64,000 bases of DNA from Ramlibacter pallidus. GTDB taxonomy: Bacteria > Pseudomonadota > Gammaproteobacteria > Burkholderiales > Burkholderiaceae_C. How positions within the stretch are numbered: the first letter of the stretch is position 1; each line of letters opens with the position of its first letter. Shown in pieces: positions 16,801 to 26,403 of this stretch. The notes under the pieces are model-generated. The model was not told the DNA's origin, did no database searches, and worked only from the letters and a program-made list of their open reading frames with translations. Position numbers and translations under genes: made by a program. The stretch covers positions 1-64,000 of the forward strand of contig NZ_JADDIV010000006.1 of assembly GCF_015070875.1 (NCBI RefSeq), given 5' to 3'.

Positions 16801-17862
16801 CACACGTACAAGTGGTTCGCGGTGGTCGCGAGCGGGGTGAACAACAACGCCACGGACGGCAACGCCCTGACCTCGGGCAACGCCTCGCTGTTCTTCCTGG
16901 ACCTGGGCTTCGTTCCCTCCCTCACGGACAAGTGGGTCGAGGGCACCAACTTCTGGCGCATCGAACTGCCGCAGAGCGACAACTCGATCGCCAAGGGGCT
17001 GGTGGGCTTCACGGCCACCCGCAACGCGGTCACCGGCGCTGTCGACCAGATCTACGGCGGCGACATGCAGGGCAACCTCTGGAAGTTCGACTTCAGCACG
17101 AAGGGCACGGGGAGCCTGGTGACCACCGCGGCGACCAATTTCTCCACCTTCAACATGATCAGCGGCAACGCGCCGATGTTCATCGCGAAGAATTCCGCCG
17201 GCAACGTGCAGCCGATCACGGGCGAGCCCACCGTCATCAACGGATTCATGGGCAACCGGATGATCGCCTTCGGAACGGGCAAGTTCCTCGAAGTGAGCGA
17301 CACCACCGTGCCGCTGGCGCCTTCGGCCAGCTTCTACACCGTGCTGGACACCAAGACCGCGGTCATTGCCGACCGGTCGGCCCTGCAGGGCGGCACGATC
17401 AGCGGCAACACGGTCACGGTCCCGGGCTTCGTCTGGGGAACGGGCGCCGGGGAGAAGGCCGGGTGGTACCTCGACTTCGACCCGAGCATCGCGGAACGGC
17501 AGATCAGCGACATCACGGCCATGGGCGGAAGCATCCTGTTCGGCTCCATCTACCCGACCAAGGGCTCCTGCGGCGAAGGTGGCGGACGGCTGTACATCCT
17601 GAATTCGCTGACCGGCGGCGGCGTCTCCGAGGAATCGCAAGTGGGCGTGCTGGCCGCGCCGCTGGTGATCACGCTCGGCGGCACCAGCCTGACCATCAGC
17701 GACACGGCCGGCCAGCGCACGGCCACGGAGAAGCTCGGGGTGATCACGCAGGGCGCCAAGGGCCTGAAGCCCAGCTCTCTGACCAGCACCTACAGCATGC
17801 AGGTGGGCCGACTCAGCTGGCGCCAGCTGAACAACTTCCAGGCCAACAAGGCCGCACCGTGA
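13825..17862 (+). CDS. pilY1: Type IV pilus tip adhesin and biogenesis factor PilY1
   Basis: 1345 residues. An N-terminal hydrophobic segment (LQVTLLGSLVAAASLVIG) acts as a signal sequence. The first ~800 residues are a variable region with aromatic, Asn- and Gly-rich loops. From about residue 820 (RPRDVVLGDVVNSGIVYVG) the conserved PilC/PilY1 beta-propeller begins, with YVNANDGMLHAFYDD, SGVGGGAQGVYALDV, WEFTDRDHPAMGNV and IYGGDMQGNLWKFD. PilY1 proteins cap the pilus, bind surfaces or host cells, and modulate retraction through Ca2+ binding in the propeller; I cannot point to the calcium loop with certainty. No frameshift is seen. Confidence 0.93.
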   Translation: MFALPIPPLPARAKRVLQVTLLGSLVAAASLVIGQSSPPLVQLATEPLYMNGAKAKGNLTIALSVEFPTVGATYRAGFDPNTEYVGYFDPNACYKHVPASGGKGAYFDWQKAMPADNDCGGGGFNGNFMNWATSSAIDILRYGLTGGNRVMDEDTGNGVTVVERAWLPDDFYRNGSYFPTKSISKAVAAKMIETSVANQIPAGGNLYIYNCRERVYFSIANDTSGDCASPHGTSADDKKHPYLIGPSNAKYYEVRNMVCDPNTATNRLMTYDPQTKLWRGLCKKYEKGNKSFYKPVGQFQVNSDSLRVSVFGYLNDDQRTRYGGVMRSPMKYLGPNDYDANFNLKAAANPHAEWDPLTGVLKENPQAGHATYGDQGHPRSGAIMYINKFGTLDIKGDYKTYDPVTEMYYEALRYLQGKQPTSKAVSLTGTATQIKRLKENFPVYDTWTDPFDGFQDTTGDAASCLRNSILTIADVFTHSDHEVPGSTRNATDDSARAKAAWPDLDAPYWSKVVGGFEGNLGVAYKDSKGRNQTTSNPNTVINTGGLSGNDAVDFSTLDSQTTGAGTGSYHMAGMAYWANTQTFNITYPKARVQTFAIDVNENSKSTASTTFRRTRQLYLAAKYGGFNDRAAAQTGNPYQPGSNVLWIGADGDAKNYFLASDAQKFLDALAEVFARVVEETGSIAGGAISTTRLTSSESASVYQARFNPVANYWSGRLLKYPISLAADNTIELGSTPTWEAGQILTNRTKVDHGADRNIVIGPPLGRQGVDAAAPFKWANLPTAHQTALNTLDGVVDAFGSDRLDYLRGDRRKEQSATNKTGPFRPRDVVLGDVVNSGIVYVGKPSLSQAGKEFRDFYDANKSRKSALYVNANDGMLHAFYDDTGAEAFAYVPGFLSSKLSQLPDLDYMHASLADATPAVADAFYRGAWRTTLVSGVGGGAQGVYALDVTNPATFSKDKVLWEFTDRDHPAMGNVLGAPQILKFRVTDSTATTHTYKWFAVVASGVNNNATDGNALTSGNASLFFLDLGFVPSLTDKWVEGTNFWRIELPQSDNSIAKGLVGFTATRNAVTGAVDQIYGGDMQGNLWKFDFSTKGTGSLVTTAATNFSTFNMISGNAPMFIAKNSAGNVQPITGEPTVINGFMGNRMIAFGTGKFLEVSDTTVPLAPSASFYTVLDTKTAVIADRSALQGGTISGNTVTVPGFVWGTGAGEKAGWYLDFDPSIAERQISDITAMGGSILFGSIYPTKGSCGEGGGRLYILNSLTGGGVSEESQVGVLAAPLVITLGGTSLTISDTAGQRTATEKLGVITQGAKGLKPSSLTSTYSMQVGRLSWRQLNNFQANKAAP

Positions 17863-17876
17863 AGCAGGAGCGGAAC

Positions 17877-18329
17877 ATGACGAAAGCCGACAGCCGGGGC
17901 TTCTCCCTGATCGAGCTGATGATCACCGTGGCGATCATCGGGATCCTCGGGGCGGTGGCCTACCCGGCCTACACCGACCAGGTCCGCAAGGGCCGCCGGG
18001 CGGAGGCGCGGACCGCCGTCCTGAGCCTCCTGCAGCAACAGGAGCGCTACATGACCCAGCGCAATACCTACGAGACTTTCGCCGCCGGGAACCCGGCGAC
18101 GCTTCCCTTCAGGGCCTTCAGCGGGAACACCCTGGCCGAGAGCAAGCACGTGCTGGGGGCCCAGCTGTGCCAGCCGATCGGGGCGGTCACTCCGGCCAAG
18201 ACGGACTGCATCGAGGTCTTCGCGCAGCCGATCGCCGGCTACTCCGATCCGCAGGCCACGCTGATCGCCATCGATACCCAGGGGCGCCGCCGCTGCGTCC
18301 CGGCCACCAGCACGAAATGCTGGAAGTGA
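17877..18329 (+). CDS. pilE: Type IV pilin-like protein PilE (minor pilin)
   Basis: 150 residues. The canonical prepilin motif is DSRG before FSLIELMITVAIIGILGAVA, with Glu5 and a short 8-residue leader. It is followed by YPAYTDQVRKGRRAEARTAV as in the PilE minor pilins next to pilY1, rather than a major pilin. A C-terminal cysteine pair (CVPATSTKCW) could form the usual disulfide loop. It starts 14 bases after pilY1 behind a GGAGCGGA ribosome site. Confidence 0.9.
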   Translation: MTKADSRGFSLIELMITVAIIGILGAVAYPAYTDQVRKGRRAEARTAVLSLLQQQERYMTQRNTYETFAAGNPATLPFRAFSGNTLAESKHVLGAQLCQPIGAVTPAKTDCIEVFAQPIAGYSDPQATLIAIDTQGRRRCVPATSTKCWK

Positions 18330-18343
18330 AGAAGGGGGCCGCC

Positions 18344-18877
18344 ATGCGCACGCGCCGTCGCCTCGCCGGTTTCACGCTGATCGAGGTCCTGGTCACCCTG
18401 GCCATCATCGGGGTGCTCGGACTGGTCGCGGTGCCGAGCTTCGTCGAGTTCCGGCGCAATGCGGAGCTTTCCGACAGCGTCAGCAACCTGATGCTGGCCG
18501 CGAGCACCGCCAAGACCGCGGCGCTGAAGTCGGGCCGCAATGCGTTCGTGCAGACGAAGGCCGCCACGGGCTGGGGCTCCGGCTGGTTCGTGTACGTCGA
18601 CACGAACTGGGACAACGACTATGACGCGGGCACGGACGAACTGGTGATGGAGCACGCCGCCCTGTCGTCCGACGTCACGGTGGGCACTTCCGCCGGTTCG
18701 CTGGCCTCCAACTACCTCATGTTCAACGGTGCCGGCTTTCCGCGGCTGACCGGCGGCGGCAACGGGAACGGCAGCCTGGTGCTGTCGACGAAGGGCCGCT
18801 CCAGCATGGTGATCGTCGACACCTCGGGGCGCACGCGCTCCTGCAAGGTCGGCACCACGGGGTGCTCGGCGCTCTGA
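18344..18877 (+). CDS. fimT: GspH/FimT-type minor pseudopilin (second copy)
   Basis: 177 residues from the ATG at 18344, behind GAAGGGGG; an in-frame ATG at 18317 would overlap pilE. The prepilin motif is RRLAG before FTLIEVLVTLAIIGVLGLVA, with Glu5. The C-terminal part resembles FimT/GspH (VVLSTKGRSS-like end strand, then RTRSCKVGTTGC with a cysteine pair). It closes the plus-strand pilin cluster, and ribD starts 2 bases later, so riboflavin genes may share its transcript. Confidence 0.88.
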   Translation: MRTRRRLAGFTLIEVLVTLAIIGVLGLVAVPSFVEFRRNAELSDSVSNLMLAASTAKTAALKSGRNAFVQTKAATGWGSGWFVYVDTNWDNDYDAGTDELVMEHAALSSDVTVGTSAGSLASNYLMFNGAGFPRLTGGGNGNGSLVLSTKGRSSMVIVDTSGRTRSCKVGTTGCSAL

Positions 18878-18879
18878 GC

Positions 18880-19968
18880 ATGCGCCGGGCCCTGGAGCTC
18901 GCGCGACAAGCCTTCCCGCTTTCGGACCCCAATCCGCGCGTCGGGTGCGTCCTCGCGGACGCCGACGGCCGGGTGCTGGGGGAAGGCTTCACCCAGCAGC
19001 CGGGCGGCCCGCATGCCGAGGTCATGGCGCTGCGCGATGCGGCGGCGCGCGGTGCCGATGTCCGCGGCGCGACGGCGTACGTGACGCTGGAACCCTGCTC
19101 CCACCACGGCCGTACCGGCCCCTGTTGCGACGCGCTCGTCGCGGCCGGCATCGCCCGCGTGGTCGCCTCGCTGCGCGATCCCAATCCTTTGGTCGCGGGC
19201 CAGGGCTTCGCGCGGCTGCAGGCCGCCGGCGTCCAGGTGGAAGTCGGCCCCGGCGCGCAGGAGTCGCGCGAGATGAACATCGGGTTCTTCAGCCGGATGA
19301 TCCGGGGCACACCCTGGGTGCGGCTGAAGGTGGCCGCATCGCTGGACGGGCAGACGGCGCTGGCGAACGGCCGCAGCCAGTGGATCACCGGCGACGCGGC
19401 CCGTGCCGACGGGCACGCGTGGCGCGCACGGGCGGGGGCGATCCTCACCGGCATCGGCACGGTCTTGGAAGACGACCCGCGGCTGGACGTGCGCGAGGCC
19501 CGCGTGGCGCGGCAGCCGCCCCTGGTCGTGGTCGACAGCCGGCTGCAGACGCCCGGCTCCGCCGCCCTTTTCCAGGTGCCCGACCGGCCGGTCTGGATCT
19601 ATGCCGCCCGGCACGACGCGGCCGCCGAAGCGGCCCTGCAGTCGCGCGGCGCGACCGTGGTCCACCTGCCCGGCGACGGCGGCAAGGTCGACCTGGCGGC
19701 CATGCTCAGGGACCTCGCCGGCCGCGGCGTCAACGAACTGCACGTCGAGGCCGGCTTCAAGCTCAACGGTTCGCTGCTGCGCGAAGGCCTCGTCGACGAG
19801 TTCCTGGTGTACCTCGCGCCGAAGCTGCTGGGACCGGGCCAGGGCATGGTGAACATCGGGCCGCTGCAGGAGCTCGACGCAGCCGTCGCGCTGGAATTCG
19901 TCTCGGTGGACCGGGTGGGCGCGGACCTGCGCGTGCTGGCGCGGATCCCCGGCCGCGCCGCCTTCTAG
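18880..19968 (+). CDS. ribD: Bifunctional pyrimidine deaminase/reductase RibD
   Basis: 362 residues from the ATG at 18880; a GTG at 18862 would add six residues but would overlap fimT. RibD performs steps two and three of riboflavin synthesis. The deaminase domain has the zinc and proton-transfer motif PHAEVMAL and the cysteine ligands in EPCSHHGRTGPCC. The reductase domain begins near LKVAASLDGQTALANGRSQW, with the TGIGTVLEDDPRLDVR substrate region. It is followed by ribE, ribB and ribH in the order common in Burkholderiales. No FMN riboswitch precedes it. Confidence 0.94.
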   Translation: MRRALELARQAFPLSDPNPRVGCVLADADGRVLGEGFTQQPGGPHAEVMALRDAAARGADVRGATAYVTLEPCSHHGRTGPCCDALVAAGIARVVASLRDPNPLVAGQGFARLQAAGVQVEVGPGAQESREMNIGFFSRMIRGTPWVRLKVAASLDGQTALANGRSQWITGDAARADGHAWRARAGAILTGIGTVLEDDPRLDVREARVARQPPLVVVDSRLQTPGSAALFQVPDRPVWIYAARHDAAAEAALQSRGATVVHLPGDGGKVDLAAMLRDLAGRGVNELHVEAGFKLNGSLLREGLVDEFLVYLAPKLLGPGQGMVNIGPLQELDAAVALEFVSVDRVGADLRVLARIPGRAAF

Positions 19969-20021
19969 GCCCATCGTCCGCCGCGCCGGGGCCCGGCCCC
20001 CGAGTCTGCGAAAATGGCCGG

Positions 20022-20651
20022 ATGTTCACCGGCATCATCACCGGCGTCGGGCGTATCGCCGCCATCGACGACCTCGGATCTTCCCAGCAGCACGGCAAGC
20101 GGCTGACCATCAGCACGCCGGCGGGTTACCTGGAGGACGTGGGGCTGGGGGACAGCATCGCCCTCAACGGCGCCTGCATGACGGTCACGTCGCTCGACGC
20201 GGCCGCCGGCCGGTTCACCATCGACATCTCCGCCGAATCGCTGGACAAGACCGCCGGCCTGGCCGAGCCGGGACCGGTGAACCTCGAAAAGGCGCTGCGG
20301 CCGCAGGACCGCCTGGGCGGACACCTCGTCTCGGGCCACGTCGACGGCGTCGGCACGGTGCTGGCCCTGCAGCCGGTGGGCGAAAGCGTGGAGCTGCGCA
20401 TCCTGGCGCCCTCCTCCCTGGGCAAGTACCTTGCGTACAAGGGCTCCATCACCGTCAACGGCGTGAGCCTGACCGTCAACCGCATCGAAGACCGCGCGGA
20501 CGGCACCGCGCTTTCCATCAACCTGATCCCGCACACCGTGGAGAACACGGCGCTGCATGCCCTCGCGGCGGGCAGCCGGGTCAACCTCGAGATCGACCTC
20601 ATCGCGCGCTACGTCGAGCGCATGCTGGGCGCCGGAAAGGTCACGCCATGA
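20022..20651 (+). CDS. ribE: Riboflavin synthase, alpha subunit
   Basis: 209 residues. It starts with the family hallmark [12 protein letters not shown] and contains two lumazine-binding repeats, the first with NGACMTV and the second with [11 protein letters not shown]. It dismutates two 6,7-dimethyl-8-ribityllumazine molecules to riboflavin. It begins 53 bases after ribD, the only real gap in this run, and its TGA overlaps the ATG of ribB. Often named ribC in other species. Confidence 0.95.
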   Translation: MFTGIITGVGRIAAIDDLGSSQQHGKRLTISTPAGYLEDVGLGDSIALNGACMTVTSLDAAAGRFTIDISAESLDKTAGLAEPGPVNLEKALRPQDRLGGHLVSGHVDGVGTVLALQPVGESVELRILAPSSLGKYLAYKGSITVNGVSLTVNRIEDRADGTALSINLIPHTVENTALHALAAGSRVNLEIDLIARYVERMLGAGKVTP

Positions 20652-21790
20652 ACGCAAGGGCCCCGGTGGGGCAGCTCACTCCCGTCCCGGTGTCGCCGGT
20701 CGAGGAGATCGTCGCCGAGATCAGGGCGGGCCGCATGGTCATCCTCGTCGACGAGGAAGACCGCGAGAACGAGGGCGACCTCGTGCTGGCGGCCGACCAC
20801 GTCACGCCCGAAGCCATCAACTTCATGGCCCGGTTCGGCCGCGGCCTCATCTGCCTCACGCTCACCCGCGAACGCTGCGAACGGCTGCAGCTGCCGCCCA
20901 TGGTGGCGCGCAACGGCACGAAGATGGGGACCGCGTTCACCGTGTCCATCGAGGCCGCCGAAGGCGTGACCACCGGCATCTCCGCGGCGGACCGCGCCCG
21001 CACGGTGCAGGCGGCGGTCGCGCGCCACGCGAAGGCGCAGGACCTGGTGCAGCCCGGCCACATCTTCCCGCTGCAGGCGGTGGACGGCGGCGTGCTGATG
21101 CGCGCCGGGCACACGGAGGCGGGTTGCGACCTCGCGGCGATCGCCGGCTTCACGCCCGCGGCCGTCATCTGCGAGGTGATGAAGGACGACGGCACCATGG
21201 CGCGGCTGCCGGACCTGCAGCTGTTCGCCGCCGAGCACGGCCTGAAGATCGGCACCATCGCCGACCTCATCGCCTACCGCAGCCAGAACGAGAGCCTGGT
21301 CGAGAAGCTGGGCACGCGCCCGCTGGCCACCGCGTACGGCGAGTTCGTCGCCCACGCCTGGCGCGACAAGCCGAGCGCCGGCCTGCACTTGGCGCTCGTC
21401 AAGGGCCGCTGGCAGCCGGACGACGAAGTCCCGGTGCGCGTGCACGAGCCGCTGTCGGTGCTGGACGCGCTGGAGCTGGACCGCTCCATGCACTCCTGGA
21501 GCCTCGACGCCAGCCTCAAGCACATCGCGCAGGCCGGCCGCGGCGTCGCGGTGCTGCTCAATTGCGGCGAGAGCGCGGAGCAGCTGCTGGCGCAGTTCGA
21601 AGGCACGGCGCGCGCCTCGCATGCGCCGGAACGCGGCCGCATGGACCTGCGCAGCTATGGCATCGGCGCGCAGATCCTGCGCGAGTGCGGCGTGCGCAGG
21701 ATGAACCTCATGGGCGCGCCGCGGCGCATGCCCAGCATGGCCGGCTACGGCCTGGAAGTCGCCGGCTACACGCCGCGCGGCAAGAGCTGA
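20648..21790 (+). CDS. ribB: 3,4-dihydroxy-2-butanone-4-phosphate synthase with degenerate GTP cyclohydrolase II domain
   Basis: 380 residues. The N-terminal half is a full DHBP synthase that makes the four-carbon donor for riboflavin from ribulose 5-phosphate: [26 protein letters not shown] and [12 protein letters not shown] are present. The C-terminal half aligns in length with GTP cyclohydrolase II but lacks the zinc-binding cysteine motif (no GDxxxSxRCDC-like block); it reads [17 protein letters not shown] instead. It should therefore not open GTP rings. Similar RibBX proteins are known in other proteobacteria, where a separate ribA supplies the cyclohydrolase. No ribA lies in this window. 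Confidence 0.92.
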   Translation: MNARAPVGQLTPVPVSPVEEIVAEIRAGRMVILVDEEDRENEGDLVLAADHVTPEAINFMARFGRGLICLTLTRERCERLQLPPMVARNGTKMGTAFTVSIEAAEGVTTGISAADRARTVQAAVARHAKAQDLVQPGHIFPLQAVDGGVLMRAGHTEAGCDLAAIAGFTPAAVICEVMKDDGTMARLPDLQLFAAEHGLKIGTIADLIAYRSQNESLVEKLGTRPLATAYGEFVAHAWRDKPSAGLHLALVKGRWQPDDEVPVRVHEPLSVLDALELDRSMHSWSLDASLKHIAQAGRGVAVLLNCGESAEQLLAQFEGTARASHAPERGRMDLRSYGIGAQILRECGVRRMNLMGAPRRMPSMAGYGLEVAGYTPRGKS

Positions 21791-21799
21791 AGGAAAAGA

Positions 21800-22264
21800 A
21801 TGTTCGGAGCAGACAAGGGCACGGCCGACCGGCTGGATGGCAAGGAGCTGGTGATCGGCATCGTGCAGGCGCGCTTCAACCAGGGCGTGACCAACGTGCT
21901 GGCGAAGGCGTGCTGGGACACCCTGCTGGCGCACGGCGTGGAGGAGAAGCACATCGACCACGTGCAGGTGCCGGGCGCGCTCGAAGTGCCGGTGGCGCTG
22001 CAGGCGATGGCCGAAAAGGGCGGCTACGACGCGCTGATCGCGCTGGGCTGCATTATCCGCGGCGAGACCTACCACTTCGAGCTGGTGGCCAACGAATCGG
22101 CGGCCGGCGTCACGCGCGTTTCGCTGGACTACCAGCTGCCGATCGCCAACGCCATCCTCACCACCGAGGACATGGACCAGGCGATCGCCCGGCAGGAGGA
22201 AAAGGGCGTCGACGCGGCGCGGGTCGCCATCGAGATGGCCAACCTGCTGGAACGGCTCGGATGA
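21800..22264 (+). CDS. ribH: 6,7-dimethyl-8-ribityllumazine synthase
   Basis: 154 residues, the usual length. It condenses 5-amino-6-ribitylaminouracil with the DHBP four-carbon unit to form lumazine, the substrate of RibE. Family motifs are visible: [33 protein letters not shown] and the closing region [14 protein letters not shown] good AAGGAAAAG ribosome site precedes the ATG. The stop overlaps nusB, the very common ribH-nusB pairing. Confidence 0.96.
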   Translation: MFGADKGTADRLDGKELVIGIVQARFNQGVTNVLAKACWDTLLAHGVEEKHIDHVQVPGALEVPVALQAMAEKGGYDALIALGCIIRGETYHFELVANESAAGVTRVSLDYQLPIANAILTTEDMDQAIARQEEKGVDAARVAIEMANLLERLG

Positions 22265-22740
22265 CGGCGGCCGCCCCCCGCAAGACCGCGGCCAAGCCGC
22301 CCCGCAGCCGGGCGCGCGAGTTCGCCGTGCAGGCCCTGTACCAGCACCTCGTGGGCCGGCAGGATGCCGAATCGATCGACCAGTTCACGCGCGGCCTGTC
22401 CGGCTTCCACAAGGCCGATGCGGTGCACTACGACGCGCTGCTGCACGGCTGCATCCGCGAAGCGGCGCAGCTCGACGCGCTGATCGTGCCGCTGCTCGAT
22501 CGCAAGCTGGAGGAGATCTCCCCGATCGAGCGCGCCGTGATGTGGATCGGCACCTACGAATTCCTGCACGCGCCGGACGTGCCCTGGCGGGTGGTGCTCA
22601 ACGAATGCATCGAGCTCGCCAAGGAGTTCGGCGGCACCGACGGCCACAAGTACGTCAACGGCGTGCTGAACGGACTCGCGCCGAAGCTGCGCGCGCCCGA
22701 AGTCGAGGCCGACCGGGCCGCCGGGAAGGCGCGTCCGTGA
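22261..22740 (+). CDS. nusB: Transcription antitermination factor NusB
   Basis: 159 residues. NusB with NusE (S10) binds boxA RNA and supports rRNA antitermination. Family motifs are present: [12 protein letters not shown] near the start, [16 protein letters not shown] and the closing [24 protein letters not shown]. The N-terminus has a basic, Ala-rich extension and the C-terminus a short charged tail. The ATG overlaps the ribH stop (ATGA). Confidence 0.96.
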   Translation: MTAAAPRKTAAKPPRSRAREFAVQALYQHLVGRQDAESIDQFTRGLSGFHKADAVHYDALLHGCIREAAQLDALIVPLLDRKLEEISPIERAVMWIGTYEFLHAPDVPWRVVLNECIELAKEFGGTDGHKYVNGVLNGLAPKLRAPEVEADRAAGKARP

Positions 22741-23917
22741 GGATCTCCCGTCGTGCCGAACGGATCGAGCCGTTCTACGTGATGGAGGTGGCGAAGGCCG
22801 CCTCGCAGCTGGCGCGCGAGGTCGCGGGCACCAGCCGGCCCATGATCTTCCTGAACATCGGCGAACCGGACTTCACCGCGCCGCCGCTGGTGCAGGAAGC
22901 GGCCGCACGGGCCATCCACGACGGCCGCACGCAGTACACCGACGCCATGGGCCTGGGGGCCCTGCGCGAACGCATCAGCGGCTGGTATGCGCAGCGCTTC
23001 GGCGCCGACGTCCCGGCGCGCCGCATCGTGGTGACCGCCGGCGCCTCCGCCGCGCTGCAGCTCGCCTGCCTGGCGCTGATCGAGGCCGGCGACGAGATCC
23101 TGATGCCGGACCCCAGCTACCCGTGCAACCGGCATTTCGTGAGCGCCGCCGAGGGCGACGCGGTGCTGGTGCCGACCACCGCCGCCGAACGCTACCAGCT
23201 GAGCGCGGCGAAAGTGCGCGAGCACTGGGGGCCGAAGACGCGCGGCGTGCTGCTGGCCTCGCCGTCGAACCCCACCGGCACCTCGATCCACCCCGAGGAA
23301 CTGCGCCGCATCCACGCCCTGGTGCAGGAACGGGGCGGCATCACGCTGCTGGACGAAATCTACCTCGGCCTCTCGTACGACGACACCTTCGGCCACACCG
23401 CGCTGGCGATCGACGACCAGGTGGTCAGCATCAACAGCTTCTCCAAGTACTTCAACATGACCGGCTGGCGCCTCGGCTGGATGGTCGTGCCGGACGCGAT
23501 CGTGCCCGCGGTCGAAAGGCTGGCGCAGAACCTCTTCATCTGCCCGAGCACGGTGGCGCAGCACGCGGCGCTGGCCTGCTTCGAGCCGGAGAGCATCGCC
23601 GAGTACGAGCGCCGGCGCGGCGAGTTCAAGGCGCGGCGCGACTGGTTCATCCCGCAGCTGCAGGCCATGGGCCTGGCGGTTCCGGTGCTGCCGGACGGCG
23701 CCTTCTACGCCTGGGCCGACTGCGGCGAGGCGGCGCGCCGGCTGGGCGTCGAGGGCAGCTGGGACTTCGCCTTCGAGGTCATGCGCGGCGCGCACGTTGC
23801 CGTCACGCCGGGGCGGGACTTCGGGCACGCGGAGACCAGCCGCTTCGTCCGCTTTTCCACGGCGAACTCCATGGCGCAGCTGCAGGAAGCGGCGGCCCGC
23901 CTGAAGGGCCTGATCGG

Positions 23918-23921
<4 letters not shown>
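22737..23921 (+). CDS. Class I/II PLP-dependent aminotransferase
   Basis: 394 residues from a GTG at 22737 that overlaps the nusB stop. The fold-type I aminotransferase pattern is clear: NIGEPDF near the N-terminus, [12 protein letters not shown], the SPSNPTGT substrate/PLP block, [11 protein letters not shown], and the PLP lysine in [17 protein letters not shown]; the arginine that binds the alpha-carboxylate is in SRFVRFSTA. Substrate cannot be read from sequence; candidates are aspartate/aromatic or alanine-type amino donors. The nusB-aminotransferase-ybgC-tolQ order recurs in Comamonadaceae relatives. Confidence 0.9.
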
Positions 23922-24333
<412 letters not shown>

Positions 24334-24337
<4 letters not shown>

Positions 24338-25026
24338 ACCAAGACCTCTCCATCCTGCAACTCGTGCTGGGGGCCAGCTGGGTCGTGCAGCTGGTGATGC
24401 TGCTCCTGCTGCTGGTGTCCATCACCAGCTGGGCCGCGATCTTCCGCAAACTGTTCGCGCTGCGGCGCGTGAATGCGCTCAACGACGACTTCGAACGCGA
24501 GTTCTGGTCCGGCACCAGCCTGAACGACCTGTTCTCCGCCGCCGCGCAGAACGCCAAGACGGCCGGCCCGATGGAGCGCATCTTCGCCTCGGGCATGCGC
24601 GAGTACCAGAAGCTGCGCGAGCGGCGCATCACCGACGCCGGCACCCTGCTCGATGGCGCCCGCCGGGCCATGCGTGCGAGCTACCAGCGCGAACTGGATG
24701 CCGTGGAGACGAACCTGTCCTTCCTGGCCTCCGTCGGGTCCGTGTCGCCTTACGTCGGCCTCTTCGGCACCGTCTGGGGGATCATGCATGCCTTCACCGG
24801 GCTCGGCGCGCTGCAGCAGGTGACGCTGGCCACCGTCGCGCCGGGGATCGCGGAGGCGCTCGTGGCCACCGCGCTCGGACTTTTTGCCGCGATTCCCGCC
24901 GTGGTCGCCTTCAACCGCTTCGCCCGCGACATCGATCGCGTGGCGATCAAGCTGGAGACCTTCATCGAGGAGTTCTCCAACATCCTCCAGCGCAACCTCG
25001 GCGCCCACAGCGCCTCGGGCCACTAA
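24334..25026 (+). CDS. tolQ: Tol-Pal inner membrane protein TolQ
   Basis: 230 residues, ExbB/TolQ/MotA family. Three membrane segments are visible: residues about 15-38 (VVQLVMLLLLLVSITSWAAIF), 135-160 (VGLFGTVWGIMHAF) and 170-190 (TALGLFAAIPAVVAF). With TolR it forms the proton-driven motor that energises TolA, needed for outer-membrane constriction at division. tolR follows after 2 bases. Confidence 0.95.
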
Positions 25027-25028
25027 CC

Positions 25029-25454
25029 ATGCCGTCCGTCGCCCACCGCGGCCGCGGCCGCCGCACGATGAACGAGATCAACATGGTCCCGTTCATCGAC
25101 GTGATGCTGGTGCTGCTGATCATCTTCATGGTGACCGCGCCGCTGATCACGCCCAGCGTCATCGACCTGCCGAGCGTCGGCAAAGGCAAGGACCTGCCGC
25201 AGCAGCTGATCCAGGTCTCGGTCGGCAAGGACGAGGCGCTGGAGCTCAAGATCGGCGACAAGACCAGCGCCGTCACCTTGCGGGAGCTGCCGGCGCTGGT
25301 GCGGCAGGCGCAGGGCACGCAGCCCGCCGGCCAGAGCGCCGTGGTGATCAGCGCCGACAAGAGCGTGCGCTACGAAGCCGTGGTGAAGGTAATGGACACG
25401 CTGCAGCGCGCGCAGGTGCAGCGGGTCGGCCTCGCGGTCAAGGTCCAGCCCTGA
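25029..25454 (+). CDS. tolR: Tol-Pal protein TolR
   Basis: 141 residues, ExbD/TolR family. A basic N-terminus is followed by NEINMVPFIDVMLVLLIIFM, with the conserved Asp in the single membrane helix that serves as the proton-carrying residue. A periplasmic domain follows. It works with TolQ; tolA starts 2 bases after its stop. Confidence 0.95.
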   Translation: MPSVAHRGRGRRTMNEINMVPFIDVMLVLLIIFMVTAPLITPSVIDLPSVGKGKDLPQQLIQVSVGKDEALELKIGDKTSAVTLRELPALVRQAQGTQPAGQSAVVISADKSVRYEAVVKVMDTLQRAQVQRVGLAVKVQP

Positions 25455-25456
25455 GC

Positions 25457-26341
25457 ATGCACGCCTCCACCGACCGCCTGGACTTCGCGCCGCCGCCGCA
25501 GCCGGGGCTGCTGCGCGGCTTCGCGCTCGCGGTGATCGCGCACGTGCTGCTCGCCATCGCGCTCACGCAGGGCCTGCAGTGGCAACGCGAGTCGGAGAAC
25601 GTGGTCGCCGAGGCGGAGCTGTGGTCGGCCGTGCCGCAGCAGGCCGCGCCACGGGAAGAACCCGCTCCGGTCCCGACGCCGCCCGCCCCGACGCCGCCGG
25701 TCGTGAAGGCCCCGCCGCTGCCCGACCCGCAGGTGCAGCGCGACGCCGAGATCGCGCTGGAACGCGAGCGGGAAAAGCGCGAGGCCGCGGAACGCCGGCA
25801 GGCCCAGCTGGAGCGCGAGCGGGACCAGAAGCGCAAGCTCGAAGCGCAGAAGAAGCGCGAGGAGGAACTCGCGCGGCGCAAGGAAGAACAGGCGGAGAAG
25901 CTCGCCGAAGCGAAGCGCAGGGAAGACGAGCGCAAGCGCAAGCTGCAGGAGCAGGAAGCCCGCGACACCCGGCGGCTGGCGCAGCAACGGGAAGAAAACC
26001 TGCGGCGCATCCAGAGCATGGCGGGCACGGGCGCGCCCTCCTCCACGGGCAGCGCGGCGCAGTCCTCCGGGCCGTCCGCCAGCTGGGGCGCCAAGGTGCA
26101 GGCCCGGGTCCGGCCCCACATCGTCTTCACGGAGAACACCGCGGGCAACCCGAAGGCGGACGTCGAAGTCCGGACCTCGCCCGACGGCACCATCGTCGCC
26201 AAGCGCCTGGTGCGCTCCAGCGGCAACAAGGCATGGGACGACGCGGTGCTCCGCGCGCTGGACAAGACCGACTCCCTGCCGCGCGACGTCGACGGGCGCG
26301 TGCCGTCGCCGGTCATCATCGGGTTCCGCCCCCAGGACTGA
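25457..26341 (+). CDS. tolA: Cell envelope protein TolA
   Basis: 294 residues. There is a short cytoplasmic N-terminus, one membrane helix at about 20-38 (FALAVIAHVLLAIALTQG), a Pro-rich stretch, and a long charged helix rich in Glu, Arg, Lys and Ala at about 95-195. A Ser/Gly linker follows, then a C-terminal TolA/TonB-like domain (PHIVFTENTAGNPKADVEVR). TolA spans the periplasm to reach Pal and TolB. Unlike the usual order, tolB and pal do not follow: the next gene is a binding protein on its own promoter. Confidence 0.93.
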   Translation: MHASTDRLDFAPPPQPGLLRGFALAVIAHVLLAIALTQGLQWQRESENVVAEAELWSAVPQQAAPREEPAPVPTPPAPTPPVVKAPPLPDPQVQRDAEIALEREREKREAAERRQAQLERERDQKRKLEAQKKREEELARRKEEQAEKLAEAKRREDERKRKLQEQEARDTRRLAQQREENLRRIQSMAGTGAPSSTGSAAQSSGPSASWGAKVQARVRPHIVFTENTAGNPKADVEVRTSPDGTIVAKRLVRSSGNKAWDDAVLRALDKTDSLPRDVDGRVPSPVIIGFRPQD

Positions 26342-26403
26342 CCGGCCGTCGCGGACGGACGTGTCACTTTGTCGCAGCTGCAACGCGCCAGTTGCGCAAT
26401 GGG

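Noticed and set aside
13102..17640. 1512-codon open frame antisense to pilY1, pilX and part of pilW
   Set aside because: High GC makes long antisense frames; its translation is repetitive Val/Arg/His/Gly-rich with no family pattern, while the plus strand codes clear pilus proteins.
18700..18880. FMN riboswitch before ribD
   Set aside because: The space is coding sequence of the FimT-like gene and none of the conserved RFN blocks is present; the ribD-ribE and ribE-ribB gaps are also too short.
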